From Geodermatophilus obscurus DSM 43160 (GTDB lineage: Bacteria > Actinomycetota > Actinomycetes > Mycobacteriales > Geodermatophilaceae): DNA of 64,000 bases. The stretch spans positions 806,001-870,000 of the forward strand of contig NC_013757.1 of assembly GCF_000025345.1 (NCBI RefSeq), read 5' to 3'. Below, piece after piece: positions 1 to 8,238 of this stretch. Below the pieces are notes generated by a model. The model had not been told where the DNA came from and made no database searches. It saw only the letters and a program-made list of their open reading frames with translations. The position numbers and the translations under genes are program-made. The stretch's first letter is position 1. Each line of letters opens with the position of its first letter.

Positions 1-65
1 GGGATCGTGTCTGATCCTCGGTCTTGGAAGGAGCGACAGCTAAGACCCGCTGCGGCGATCGGAGC

Positions 66-199
66 CTAGTACTGCAACGGCACTTGGGGGTCTCGCTGCC
101 GGGATCGGCGGAGGGCTGGTAGCAGCGCATCCGCACACGCTGCTACCAGCCATCCGCCGATCCGCGCAGCGACATGCACAAGTGCCGTTGCAGTACTAG
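66..199. repeat. MITE-like palindromic element with CTAG target duplication
   Basis: The block 65-200 is a near-perfect palindrome. Positions 65-86 are the exact reverse complement of 179-200, and 102-127 match 138-163 with one mismatch, leaving a loop of about 10 nt. CTAG flanks the inner element at 66-69 and 196-199, as a 4-bp target duplication would. The inner termini (TACTGCAACGGCACTTG) match the ends of the IS701-type element at 5,064 (TACTACAGCCGCACTTG) at 14 of 17 positions. It has no coding capacity. I infer a non-autonomous element mobilised by an IS701-family transposase. Confidence 0.7.
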
Positions 200-257
200 G
201 TCCCATGGGAGGCCAGGTAAACCTGGCGGATGGTCTCGGTCACCCGCCGCCGAAGGC

Positions 258-452
258 GGCGCCCAGCTCGTCGACGTCGGGACCGCCGCGCTGACCGAGG
301 CCGACCTGCTGCGCGCGGTCGCCGGGTCCCTGTTGCTGGTCGACCGGACGACGGTCCGGGACACCGCTGGCCGCCCCTGGTGCAACAGCTACTCGCGACT
401 GCGCCCGGACGTCAGCCAAGTCGAGTTCGAGGTCTCCGTAGGCGACCGCTGA
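258..452 (+). pseudogene. Remnant of a GntR-type regulator (UTRA domain C-terminus)
   Basis: The open frame ends with residues reading LLLVDRTTVRDTAGRPW and then a tail ending VEFEVSVGDR. This resembles the last strands of the UTRA effector-binding domain of GntR/HutC regulators (an ERT..D..GRP motif followed by a strand ending in FEV). No DNA-binding domain is visible upstream. The palindromic element at 66-199 lies where the rest of the gene would be expected. The match is to a short motif only, so the identification is tentative. Confidence 0.35.
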
Positions 453-467
453 ACCCTCGGCGCGGGA

Positions 468-1259
468 TTAATCGCTTCCGAAATACTCGTCGAAGGCGTC
501 TCTGGCGACCGGGAGCGCTTCCGGGCACACCGCGCCAGCGACCTGGACCCCTAGGGCCACGGCCTCGCCCTCGTCGACGCGGCCGCGGGTAGCTGCCCGA
601 ATCAACCCGTCAAGGACCGTCTTCGCGGCCTCCCCCCCGGCGTTCGAACCTAGGAACTCGCATAGGACGCGCTCGGCGTCCGTGGGCTGGGACCGGTCTG
701 TCCCGGGCAGTGCGTCCGGTAGGGCCGCTCGGATGCCCGCCATGTACGCCGCCGCCTCCTCCGGCGAGGCTCCACGCGAACACACCTGAGGCGAACCCGC
801 GTAGTCGAGCAGGCGTTGGACCGGACCGACGATCATCCAGGTGAGGACCACCCGCTGTTGCGAGAACCAGGTGAGGACCACAGCAGGGTCGAAGGACGAG
901 ACACACAGGTCGACCGCGACCGTTTCTACCTCGGTTTGGACCACTGATGCCACGCCGAGGGCGCTTAGATCACGCGCTATCCCGGCCGGTGACGCGGCGT
1001 ACGAGTTCTCCAGATCGGCCAGTGCGTTGGCCAGGTCCGAGTCGGTCGTCGGCCCGACGCCCCCGCCGGTGCCACCGCTCCCGCTCATGCCGCCGCTCCC
1101 ACCGGTTTCACCGGTTTCACCGGTTTCACCGGTTCCACCGGGGTCGCCGTCGTCGCTGCCGCAGCCGGCCAGGACTAGAAGCAGGGCCGCGCAGCCGGCA
1201 ACCCAGCGCGGACCCCGTCGGCGGCTCCCGTCGCGGGTGTGCCACGGTCGTGGACGCAT
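468..1259 (-). CDS. Secreted lipoprotein of unknown function
   Basis: The predicted protein has 263 residues. The start chosen is the ATG at 1,259, which gives a basic n-region (MRPRPWHTRDGSRRR), a hydrophobic core and a lipobox LAGC near residue 36. A Gly/Thr/Glu-rich linker follows, encoded by a 9-bp repeat (ACCGGTTTC, near 1,100-1,140), and then a mostly helical mature domain with four Cys residues that could form disulfides. I do not recognise the domain. A longer open frame upstream runs antisense through the IS transposase and is rejected. An insertion sequence begins 17 bp upstream of the start, so the native promoter has probably been separated from the gene; a G-rich stretch just before the ATG can still serve as ribosome-binding site. 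Confidence 0.7.
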   Translation of the reverse strand: MRPRPWHTRDGSRRRGPRWVAGCAALLLVLAGCGSDDGDPGGTGETGETGETGGSGGMSGSGGTGGGVGPTTDSDLANALADLENSYAASPAGIARDLSALGVASVVQTEVETVAVDLCVSSFDPAVVLTWFSQQRVVLTWMIVGPVQRLLDYAGSPQVCSRGASPEEAAAYMAGIRAALPDALPGTDRSQPTDAERVLCEFLGSNAGGEAAKTVLDGLIRAATRGRVDEGEAVALGVQVAGAVCPEALPVARDAFDEYFGSD

Positions 1260-1276
1260 GACCACCCCCCCACTAA

Positions 1277-2185
1277 GAAGACGTTTCGAAAGTAGGTCGT
1301 CGGGCTCTGGTCGCCGGCGACGAGGCGGCGCAGGCTGCCGGGCATGTCGTCGTCGGTGTCTTCCCCGCCGCCGCGGCTGATCAGTGACGAGCTGTGGGCG
1401 CTGGTCGAGCCGCTGATCCCGCCTCCGCCGCCGGCGGTGCATGGCCGCACCGGGCGGCCCCGCACCGGTGATCGGGACGTGCTCGAAGGCATCGCCTTCG
1501 TGCTGTCCACCGGCATCGGCTGGACCAAGCTGCCCACCGAGCTGGGCTACGGCTCGGGTGTGACGTGCTGGCGGCGGATGCGCGAGTGGGCCGAGGCCGG
1601 GCTCTTCGACCAGCTGCACCGGGCGGTGCTGGACCGGCTCGGCGAACAAGGGCAGCTGGACTGGTCCCGGGCCAGCCTGGACTCGGTCAGCGTCCGGGCG
1701 AAAAGGGGGGTGAGCTGACCGGGCCGAACCCCACCGACCGCGGCAAGGCCGGCAGCAAGTATCACCTGCTCGTCGACGCCGGCGGGCTGCCGCTCAACGT
1801 GCTCGTCTCGGGCGCGAACCGACACGACAGCATGCTGGTCGAGCCGATCCTGGACTCGATGCCGGCGATCCGCCGTGGCGGCCGCGGTCACCCGCGCCGG
1901 CGGCCGGTCAAGCTGCACGGCGACAAGGGCTACGACGTTCCGCGGGTGCGCCGCTACCTACGCCGCCGCGGGATCACCGCCCGGATCGCCCGCATCGGCC
2001 GGGACTCCAGCGCCCGACTGGGCCGGCACCGCTGGGTCGTGGAGCGCACTCTCGGCTGGCTGCTGTCCTACAAACGCCTCGCGCTGCGCTACGACCGCAC
2101 CGCCACAACGATCACCGCGCTGGCCCGACTGGCCGTCACCCTGATCTGTGCCCGCCGCCTAACGACGAACTATTGAAACGTCTTC
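1277..2185 (+). mobile_element. IS5-family (IS427-like) insertion sequence
   Basis: The element is about 909 bp. Its terminal inverted repeat GAAGACGTTTC (1,277-1,287) is mirrored by GAAACGTCTTC (2,175-2,185), and TAA flanks both ends (1,274-1,276 and 2,186-2,188) as a 3-bp target duplication. One transposase in two frames fills it. The ends and direct repeats are intact, so the copy looks recent and possibly active. It sits immediately upstream of the lipoprotein gene. Confidence 0.85.
1344..2176 (+). CDS. IS5-type DDE transposase made by -1 ribosomal frameshifting
   Basis: The first frame (1,344-1,718, 124 residues) carries the N-terminal transposase domain beginning MSSSVSSPPPRLISDELW, with the W..LVEPLIPP motif. 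The second frame carries the catalytic part (GSKYHLLVDAGGLPL, LHGDKGYD, WVVERTLGWL), with DDE residues in the usual places. The switch lies at AAAAGGGGGG (1,701-1,710). Moving to the -1 frame there joins the halves without loss and gives a protein of about 277 residues, the normal size for this group. IS427-type elements often use this arrangement, so I read it as programmed frameshifting rather than decay. Confidence 0.8.
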
Positions 2186-2317
2186 TAAGGCCGCGGAAGC
2201 TACGCGTCGCCGTTCATGGCCGACAGTGGTTCGGATGCGGTGCCACCGCAGACGAGAAGCAGGGCCGATGGCCACCGCCGCCGGCGTCCGTGAGGTCCCG
2301 GAGTCCCGCGCCGAGAC

Positions 2318-2889
2318 GTGGCTGTCGCTCGCCGCCCTAAAGCCCTGCTCCGCGTCTGCGACATTTCCTACGTGCCGCCGTGCGGCACGACCTCGGCGAG
2401 AACGACCGCTTGTTCTACTGCCGCCACTGCGACTCCGGCGCGCTACTGTGGATCATCGACGCCGACGGGCTACGGGTCACTGCGTTCGCCACCAACAGCA
2501 GCCGCGGGCAGCTGCCCGCACTCGAGCTGCGGCACCGCCGCCGAGCCCGCGTCGAGGACCGCATCCAAGCCGCCAAGGACACCGGCCTGACCAACCTGCC
2601 GCTGCACGACTTCGCTCAGAACCAAATCTGTGCGTCATCGTCGCGCTGGCCTGCGAGCTCACCGCCTGGATGTAGATGCTTACTCCCACCCACCCACCCA
2701 CCCACCCACCCGGCGGTGGGAACCCAAACGGCTGCGACCGAGCTGCTCACCGTCCCGACGACGCTGGCTGGCACCGGCCGACGCCGGCTGCTGCACCTGG
2801 CCGACCACCATTACTGGGCCGTCGTCGTCTACGACGCCGTCGTCCAGCTACGCGCACTAACCACCGGACCGATGCTGGCTCCCGGCTGA
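2318..2889 (+). pseudogene. Degenerate IS1380-family transposase, 3' part
   Basis: Pieces of the C-terminal half of an IS1380 transposase are spread over two or more frames: FYCRHCDSGALLW, RARVEDRIQAAKDTGL, NLPLHDFAQNQ, VALACELTAWM, RRWEPKRLR and GRRRLLHLADHH. The order is correct for the family but the frame changes several times, and a CCCA repeat interrupts the segment after TAWM. The N-terminal half and both terminal repeats are missing. It is a dead fragment. Confidence 0.75.
2685..2711. repeat. CCCA tetranucleotide microsatellite
   Basis: Six CCCA units plus CCC run without interruption inside the IS1380 remnant. The tract falls at the junction between the TAWM and RRWEPKRLR pieces and probably grew after the gene was already dead. 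No regulatory role is suggested. Confidence 0.9.
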
Positions 2890-3366
2890 CCCCGGTCCTC
2901 ACCCGTCCCGACGACCCCGCACACTTCGGTCCGTGGAACCGGCACCTACCCGAGGACCTCGGGGCGGATCGTCATACCCGACCTTCAGAATCACTCTCCG
3001 GCGGCACATCGAGCCGCGCCCGGTGATCATCGGCGGTCAGACGAAGGATCCGGTCCAACCCTGAACGCAGGACAGCGACCCCTTCTCCGGCGACCCGGGG
3101 AAGGGCCACTTCGTTCCCACCCATTGCATAAAGCATCGCCAGTTCCGGAACTGAGGCGCATCGTCGATGTGTCCGTCACCGACGAACCTGTGAACCGTGC
3201 GGACGCCACTTCTCCTCGTGCGATCTCAAGAATATGGTCCCGCAACGACACCACCTCAGGAGCCGGCGAGCGTCCTGACGTGGTCGGCCCAACTACATGC
3301 TCATCATTCCGACCGCTTCTTCGAGGCGGGGACTATCTGGCGCAACAGTCGTCTAAGGGGCCAGTT
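2890..3366. other. Gene-free stretch before the membrane protein gene
   Basis: Open frames here match nothing I recognise. The frame that runs into the next gene from 3,124 lacks membrane or domain character before 3,367. Base composition is slightly less GC-rich than the chromosome to the right. No strong promoter or hairpin was identified. The ribosome-binding site of the next gene (AAGGGG near 3,356) is the only element I can support. Confidence 0.5.
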
Positions 3367-4200
3367 ATGACGACCCATTCAGCAGCTCCAGCCACAGCGG
3401 GACCTGCCGCGTCTACCGTGGCATTGGCCAGCGCCGCCATGCTGGCGATGATGACGGTTATCAACGTGGTCGTCGGGATCCCCGAGCCACCGGCAGTCGC
3501 GATTGCCGGGCTTCCCGTAGCGGCCGTCCCGGTCTACTTCGAGGCCCGGGCGCGCCGAAAGACCACACGCGAACAGTCGCTGCAGGCCATTGCCAGCATG
3601 GAGGGCGTCGAACTACGACAGACCCTGTCCGTGGTCATCGTCGTCAGCGCGTTGCTCCTCGTCCTGGAAAGCCTCGTCGGCGCAGCCGTCGGCAGCCTGG
3701 TCTCGATGGGCCGTGTCACCTCTGGGTTGCCGCCGACAGGAGCCGACTTCGCCACCGCGTACACCACGGGGATGGTCTTGATTGGCGTGCCCGTCCTTGG
3801 GGCCTTATCCGTGGCCATTGGCGTTCAGGCGGGTCGCTACTTGCAGCACCGCATAGCACCCTGGCTGGCTCTGGCCGCGGCCCTCATGGTCCCTGCGCGG
3901 CTTGCGATCATATGGGGCTCGGCATCCACCATCCGGCGTAGCGGATTGTGGGTGGACTATGTCGAAGCCCTGACCGGCATGGTGATCCTGGCCGTCTTCC
4001 TCTTCGTAGGTCTGTGGCTCGGGTCCCTCTGGGGGCGTCGAAACCGGGAGGTCGTTCTGCTCTCGCGCAGCTTCAAACGTCTAAACGCGGACGACCGGAG
4101 GGCTGCGCTCGACATGCTGCGAGCCGCAGCTCAGCAGGAGTTGACTCGTGCCACTCGTCCGGACGGCCCTGAGGCAGACCAAACTCCGCCGTCGACGTAG
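3367..4200 (+). CDS. Multi-pass membrane protein of unknown function
   Basis: The protein has 277 residues from the ATG at 3,367, preceded by an AAGGGG ribosome-binding site. Hydrophobic segments lie near residues 18-55 (two short spans), 80-110, 128-155, 160-180 and 195-220, so four to six membrane helices are likely. The tail is charged (NREVVLLSRSFKRLNADDRRAALDML) and probably cytoplasmic. An upstream in-frame start at 3,124 would add about 80 polar residues with no signal and is rejected. I recognise no family. It is intact between two IS-rich blocks and is probably island cargo. Confidence 0.65.
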   Translation: MTTHSAAPATAGPAASTVALASAAMLAMMTVINVVVGIPEPPAVAIAGLPVAAVPVYFEARARRKTTREQSLQAIASMEGVELRQTLSVVIVVSALLLVLESLVGAAVGSLVSMGRVTSGLPPTGADFATAYTTGMVLIGVPVLGALSVAIGVQAGRYLQHRIAPWLALAAALMVPARLAIIWGSASTIRRSGLWVDYVEALTGMVILAVFLFVGLWLGSLWGRRNREVVLLSRSFKRLNADDRRAALDMLRAAAQQELTRATRPDGPEADQTPPST

Positions 4201-4294
4201 CGGTCCTGCTCCACGACGAAAGGCGATCGCTGGCAGCCTCACAGCCGCAGGCCTGCGACAACGCACGGGACACCCGTTGCCTTCGTCGCACGGA

Positions 4295-5059
4295 TCACTG
4301 AGGTTTCTCACCTGGTTCCGCGGTCGAGTGAGGGCAGAACCAATGCGGCTGGGGCAATTGCGCCGAGCGCTGCGGGCAGAAGGTGACCCGGTCGAGACCC
4401 CGACAGCGGCCGAGCAGGGCGTGGCCGCGTTCACTCGGTGCGCGCAGCGCGGTGATCAGCTGGTGTAGCAGCGGTTGTCGGTGTGCAGCGGCCCGGGGGG
4501 TGCTTGACCGGCACGTGCACGCCGACGCCCGCGCCGGTGTAGCCCTTCGTCGGCCAGCACCGGCAGCCCTCGGGCGGCGTGCGGGCGGCGTGCGGGCAGG
4601 ACCGGCTCGCGGGCGGCGGTCAGGTTGTGGGTCGAGCCGGGGCGCACGGCCGAGACCCACAGCGGGAAGCCACCCGGATCGCAGGGGACCTGAACGCTGC
4701 CGCCGCAGGCGTTGGGCTTGCCGGAGTACCACAGGTGATGGCCACCCTCGGCGCGGGCAGCGACCCGGTCCGTCGAAAGTACCGTGCCGTCCAGGCAGGC
4801 AGTGGGCTGGCCGTCAGCGCATGCGTGGGCCAAGACGTTGCCCGGGTTCGGCCGCGTGCGTGGCGATCACGTCGAGCGCCTCGTGCAGATGGCGGTAGGC
4901 AGTGGCGATGCTCAACTGCGCATCAGCGGCCAGGGTCCGCAGGTCCAGGCGGTAGCGCAGCCAGCGCAATACCAGGCCGACCTGGGTGTACACCGTGCCG
5001 GCCCGCTGCGCCGGCCGAGCGCCGGGGCGCGACACCGGGCGATCCACCCGGTCACCGCC
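4295..5059 (-). pseudogene. Frameshifted IS5-type transposase (DDE_Tnp_4 group)
   Basis: Three frames are needed. The N-terminal helix-turn-helix part reads QVGLVLRWLRYRLDLRTLAA and SIATAYRHLHEALDVIA. The catalytic part reads ACLDGTVLSTDRVAARAEGG, HHLWYSGK and CDPGGFPLWVS. The C-terminus reads LLHQLITALRAPSERGHALL. These segments match the order of the actinobacterial transposases of this group. Frame changes fall near 4,830 and 4,500. The 5' end abuts the IS701-type element at 5,064, whose insertion probably removed or displaced its upstream end. I found no terminal repeats. Confidence 0.75.
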
Positions 5060-5065
5060 TTAGTA

Positions 5066-6428
5066 CTACAGCCGCACTTGAGCGATGACTCGTCGGGCGG
5101 CGTAGTGGCAGCGGCGGGCGCGGGCCTGGTGTCTGCGCCGCCAGTGTGACCGATGCAGGATCTGGTCCGGGTCCGGGTCCGGGTCCGGGTCCGGGTCCGG
5201 GTCGGGGGCCAGGTGCCAGACCAGGCAGGTGACGAGGTGGCGGATCTCGGGAACGGTGAGTTCGGTCAGCTCACCGTGGGGATCGCGGAGCCCTTTTTTT
5301 CGCCGTGGGCGGCGGCGCGGGTGACGGTCAGGTAGGCGTGCGCGAGGCAGGCCAGGGTGATGTGCCGGTACCAGGCGTCGTAGCGGCGGACCTGGTAGTG
5401 GTCGAGACCGACCTCGCCCTTGGCGGTGTGGAAGGACTCCTCGATCGCCCAGCGGGCACCGGCGACCGCGACCAGGTCGGCCAGCGACGACTCGGGTGGA
5501 CAAAAGCACAGGTAGTGGGACAGTTCGCCGTCGGTGAGGCTGCGGCGGACCAGCAGCCAGTACCGCCCGGGCTCGGACAGCAGCCGGATCGCAATCCGCG
5601 CCCAGTCATACAGCCGGGGCCCCTTGGCGCCGGCCCCGGCCGACAGCCGCTGCCAGGCGGAGGCCGGCACGGCGGCGGAGGCCGCGTCGGCCCGGCACTG
5701 CACCGGGTGGCCGTCGAGCAGGGTGAACACCGATTGGCTGACCGGCACGGCCAGCACGTACGGCATGTCGCGGTCCTCCAGCGCCAGGCGCAGGCCGGAG
5801 TGCTGGCCGTAGATCTCGTCGGCGGCGACCCAGCCGGCTGGCACCTGCGCGTCCAGCGCGCGGGTCAGCATCGCCAAGGCCAACTCCGGCTTGGTGGCGA
5901 ACGCCACCTGCGGGCCGATGCCGGCCGCGAGGCACCGATCCCGATCGTCGATCCAGGCCTTGGGCAGATACAGCTCCCGGTCGATGAAGGTGCGCCCGGC
6001 CGGGGTGGCATAGGCCAGAAAGACCCCGACCTGGCAGTTCTCGATGCGCCCGGCGGTACCGGAGTACTGCCGGGCCACCCCGGCGGAGCGGGTTCCCTTC
6101 TTCAGGAACCCGGTCTCATCGACCACCAGCACCGCAGCATCGTCACCCAGATGCTCGATAACGTAACCCCGCAGGTCATCACGGACCGCATCGGCGTCCC
6201 AGTCGGCGTGATTGAGCAGCCGCTGCATCGCATCCGGCGTCCGGTCACCGGCCTGCTCGGCCAGCGTCCACCCGTTCTTCCGCTCCGCCGCCGACAGCAG
6301 GCCCGCAGATACACCCCCACTCGCACCCGGGGCTCCGACCGAGCGAACTGCGGACCGATCCGCTCCAGCATCTTCTCCAAGCCCACGGCCCAGTCCTCGA
6401 CCTCGGCCACGGCGACATCCTCGACCAC
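5066..6428 (-). pseudogene. IS701-type DDE transposase with two frame changes
   Basis: The product begins with a segment containing LEKMLERIGPQFARSEPR from the GTG at 6,428. It moves to the -1 frame near 6,300 (GVYLR then GLLSAAERKNGW), and moves -1 again at A-AAA-AAG near 5,294-5,300 to reach LTELTVPEIRHLV and a tail RWRRRHQARARRCHY typical of the family. The core carries the IS701 DDE region (VLVVDETGFLKKG, VAADEIYGQHSGLR, WAIEESFHTAKGEVGLDHYQVR). The 6,300 change lacks a clear slippery site and is probably a 1-nt deletion, so the copy is likely inactive. The second could be programmed. Confidence 0.75.
5164..5199. repeat. GGTCCG hexanucleotide repeat encoding Asp-Pro units
   Basis: Six perfect GGTCCG units, followed by one imperfect unit, lie in the 3' part of the IS701-type transposase. 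On the minus strand they encode a run of Asp-Pro dipeptides, where relatives have a short Pro/Ser-rich linker before RWRRRHQARARR. It is an expanded microsatellite. Confidence 0.85.
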
Positions 6429-6522
6429 CGACCAACCGTCGTCGGCCCCATCGGGTTAGCCGTGCAGACACGCCGCAGCCGCCCAAGGTAAGTGCGGCTG
6501 TAGTAGTAGGCGGTTCGGCAGA

Positions 6523-7635
6523 CTAGTGCTCCGTAACTGACGTCGTCTGTGTCTTGCGGCGTCGTGGATCGGTGGCCTTGGCGATGACGGTGTCGGGGTC
6601 CTTGGTCCAGTTGAACGGGGCGCAGCGGTCGTTCCAGGCGGTGATGGAGCGCTCGATGGCGGCGATGAGGTCGGCGACGGTGGGGAAGTTGCCGCGGCGC
6701 AGTGCCTGGCGGGTGATGATCGAGAAGAACGCCTCGACCAAGTTCAGGCACGAGCCCGAGGTCGGCGTGAAGTGCAGCCGTACCCGCGGGTGGCGCTCGA
6801 GACAGGCGCGCACCGCCGGGTGCTTGTGCGTGGCCAGGTTGTCGCAGACCACGTGCAGCTCGCGGCGGGGATAGGCGGCGGCGACCTGCTTGAGGAAGGC
6901 CAGGAACTCCTGGTGGCGGTGCCGCTGGGTGCAGGCGTCGGTGACTCGGCCGGTGGCGACCTCGAGGGCGGCGAACAGCGTGGTGGTGCCGTGCCGGACG
7001 TAGTCGAAGCTGGCCGCCTCCGGATGCCCGGGCCGCACCGGCAGGGTCGGGGCGGCCCGCTCCAGCGCCTGGATCTGGGGCTTCTCGTCCACGCAGAGCA
7101 CCACCGCGCGCTCCGACGGATGCAGGTACAGCCCGACGACGTCGCGGACCTTGGCCTCCAGGGCCGGGTCGGTGGAGAACTTGAACGTCTCCGCTCGCCA
7201 GGGCTGTACGCCGAAGCGGTGCCAGATCCGGGCGACGGTGACGTGCGAGATCGGCGTCCCCTCCGCCGCCAGCGCCGTGGCCAGCAGCCGGGAGGACCAG
7301 TGCGTCGCGCCGAACCGGGTCGGCGGTGCGGTGAGGGGTCAGCTCCAGCACCCGATCGCGCAGCGCTTCGGGCAGCGGGGACGGTTGCCCGGCCGCAGTA
7401 GGTCCTCCAGCCCGGCGAGCCCGGACTCGGCGTAGCGCCGTCGCCAGGTGACCACCGTCGGCTCGGCACGGCCGACCATCGCGGCGATCTGCTTACCCGG
7501 CACGCCCTCGGCGGCCAGCAGCACGATGCGGGCCCGCTCGACCTCCCGGGCCGGCGCGCCCTTGGCCCGCGCCCGTCGCTGCGGCTCCCGCCGGTCGGCC
7601 TCCGGCACTACCACGGTGCGCACGTGAGCGACCAT
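6523..7635 (-). pseudogene. IS630-type DDE transposase with two compensating frameshifts
   Basis: The N-terminal part (7,635 to about 7,380) has the IS630 helix-turn-helix (RARIVLLAAEGVPGKQIAAM, WRRRYAESGLAGLEDLLRPG). The catalytic part from about 7,330 to 6,523 reads VVLCVDEKPQIQALER, HVVCDNLATHKHP and TPTSGSCLNLVEAFFS, which gives the DDE triad. Both parts are in one frame, but a stop at 7,339-7,341 lies between them. The natural linker (LRDRVLELTPHRTA) is read one frame away, so one indel near 7,378 and another near 7,325 flank about 17 shifted codons. The stop code lies within the CTAG at the element end. Confidence 0.75.
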
Positions 7636-7690
7636 GAGGAATGGTCAACCCCGACCGGACATGACATCGAGAACTACAGCAACGGAGCAC
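6526..7690 (-). mobile_element. IS630-family insertion sequence inserted at a TA dinucleotide
   Basis: The ends are GTGCTCCGT (6,526-6,534) and its inverse ACGGAGCAC (7,682-7,690), with TA on both sides (6,524-6,525 and 7,691-7,692). IS630 elements duplicate TA, so the boundaries are exact. Length is about 1,165 bp. Only about 20 bp separate it from the IS701-type element to its left. Confidence 0.85.
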
Positions 7691-7803
7691 TAGGGACACG
7701 GCGCCCTACACTGCTGCAGGCTCGTTAGTCGTAGCTGGCCTCAGGAGGAAGCTGCAGGGTTAGGAACGACGGAGGAAGGCTCGGAAGCACCGACCGGTGA
7801 ATT

Positions 7804-8100
7804 ATGTCGGATCTGCGCCGCGGCCTTTGGTGCAGCGCGCGAAGAAGCCTTGAGGTTCATGCTCATTACTCCTACTCCTACGCCGACGCCCCGCCGCTGC
7901 ATGTCCTGCTCTACCACCTCGGCCGGTCAGGGAGCCGACCTCAGCTGCAGGACGATGCCCAGCTGGACTGGGTGCGTCGCCAGCGCGCCGGCGTGCCACC
8001 GTTGACCAGCGTGGGCGCCGGGTCGCTGGTGTACGCGGTCTGGGCTGCTGGCTGGCCGACCGGGAACGACTCACTGGCCCTCACTGGACAGGCTCACTGA
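7804..8100 (+). pseudogene. Decayed DJ-1/PfpI-family gene fragment
   Basis: The 98-codon frame contains YADAPPLHVLLYHLG, DDAQLDWVRRQRAG and PPLTSVGAGSLVYAVWAAG. These align with the core of DJ-1/PfpI class-I amidotransferase-like proteins, where the consensus is PLDVLLVPGG then LLTSVCTGSLVLAAAG. The nucleophile-elbow Cys is replaced by Gly and the PGG loop is lost. The first third and the last third of a normal protein (about 200 residues) are absent. I infer a dead remnant carried in the island. Confidence 0.55.
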
Positions 8101-8194
8101 GCTCGATCCCACCATCGAGGTCCGACCGCACGAGCGGTTCGTCGACGGTGGCGATGCCCGTCACCTCAGCCGGCGTCCCGGCCGGGATCGACAT
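8081..8194 (-). CDS. Possible 37-residue protein, integrative-element accessory
   Basis: An ATG at 8,194 gives a 37-residue frame (MSIPAGTPAEVTGIATVDEP at its start) ending about 45 bp downstream of the Cys-rich protein gene on the same strand. The wording is reminiscent of short proteins near the pSAM2-type replication/excision genes, but I cannot name a family. It overlaps the 3' end of the DJ-1 remnant on the opposite strand. The frame stays open further upstream without a better start. Weak call. Confidence 0.25.
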   Translation of the reverse strand: MSIPAGTPAEVTGIATVDEPLVRSDLDGGIELSEPVQ

Positions 8195-8238
8195 GGCAAC
8201 CTGGGCTGATGCGCCGCCCCTTGCCCTGACGGAGACGA

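Larger units (their letters stand above)
5064..6505 (-). mobile_element. IS701-family insertion sequence
   Basis: The ends share a perfect 16-bp inverted repeat TACTACAGCCGCACTT (5,064-5,079, mirrored at 6,490-6,505), and the element is about 1,442 bp. The flanks TTAG (5,060-5,063) and GTAG (6,506-6,509) agree at 3 of 4 bases, so the target duplication is imperfect. The single transposase gene fills it on the minus strand. The same type of end occurs in the MITE-like element at 66-199. Confidence 0.8.

Noticed and set aside
1100..1140. ACCGGTTTC repeat as an operator array
   Set aside because: It lies in the coding region of the lipoprotein linker and encodes Gly/Glu/Thr repeats.
2685..2711. 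CCCA tandem repeat as a CRISPR or other array
   Set aside because: Units are 4 bp with no spacers; it is a microsatellite inside a dead transposase.
5164..5205. GGTCCG repeat as a regulatory array
   Set aside because: It is in the coding frame of a transposase and encodes Asp-Pro pairs, so it is an expanded coding microsatellite.
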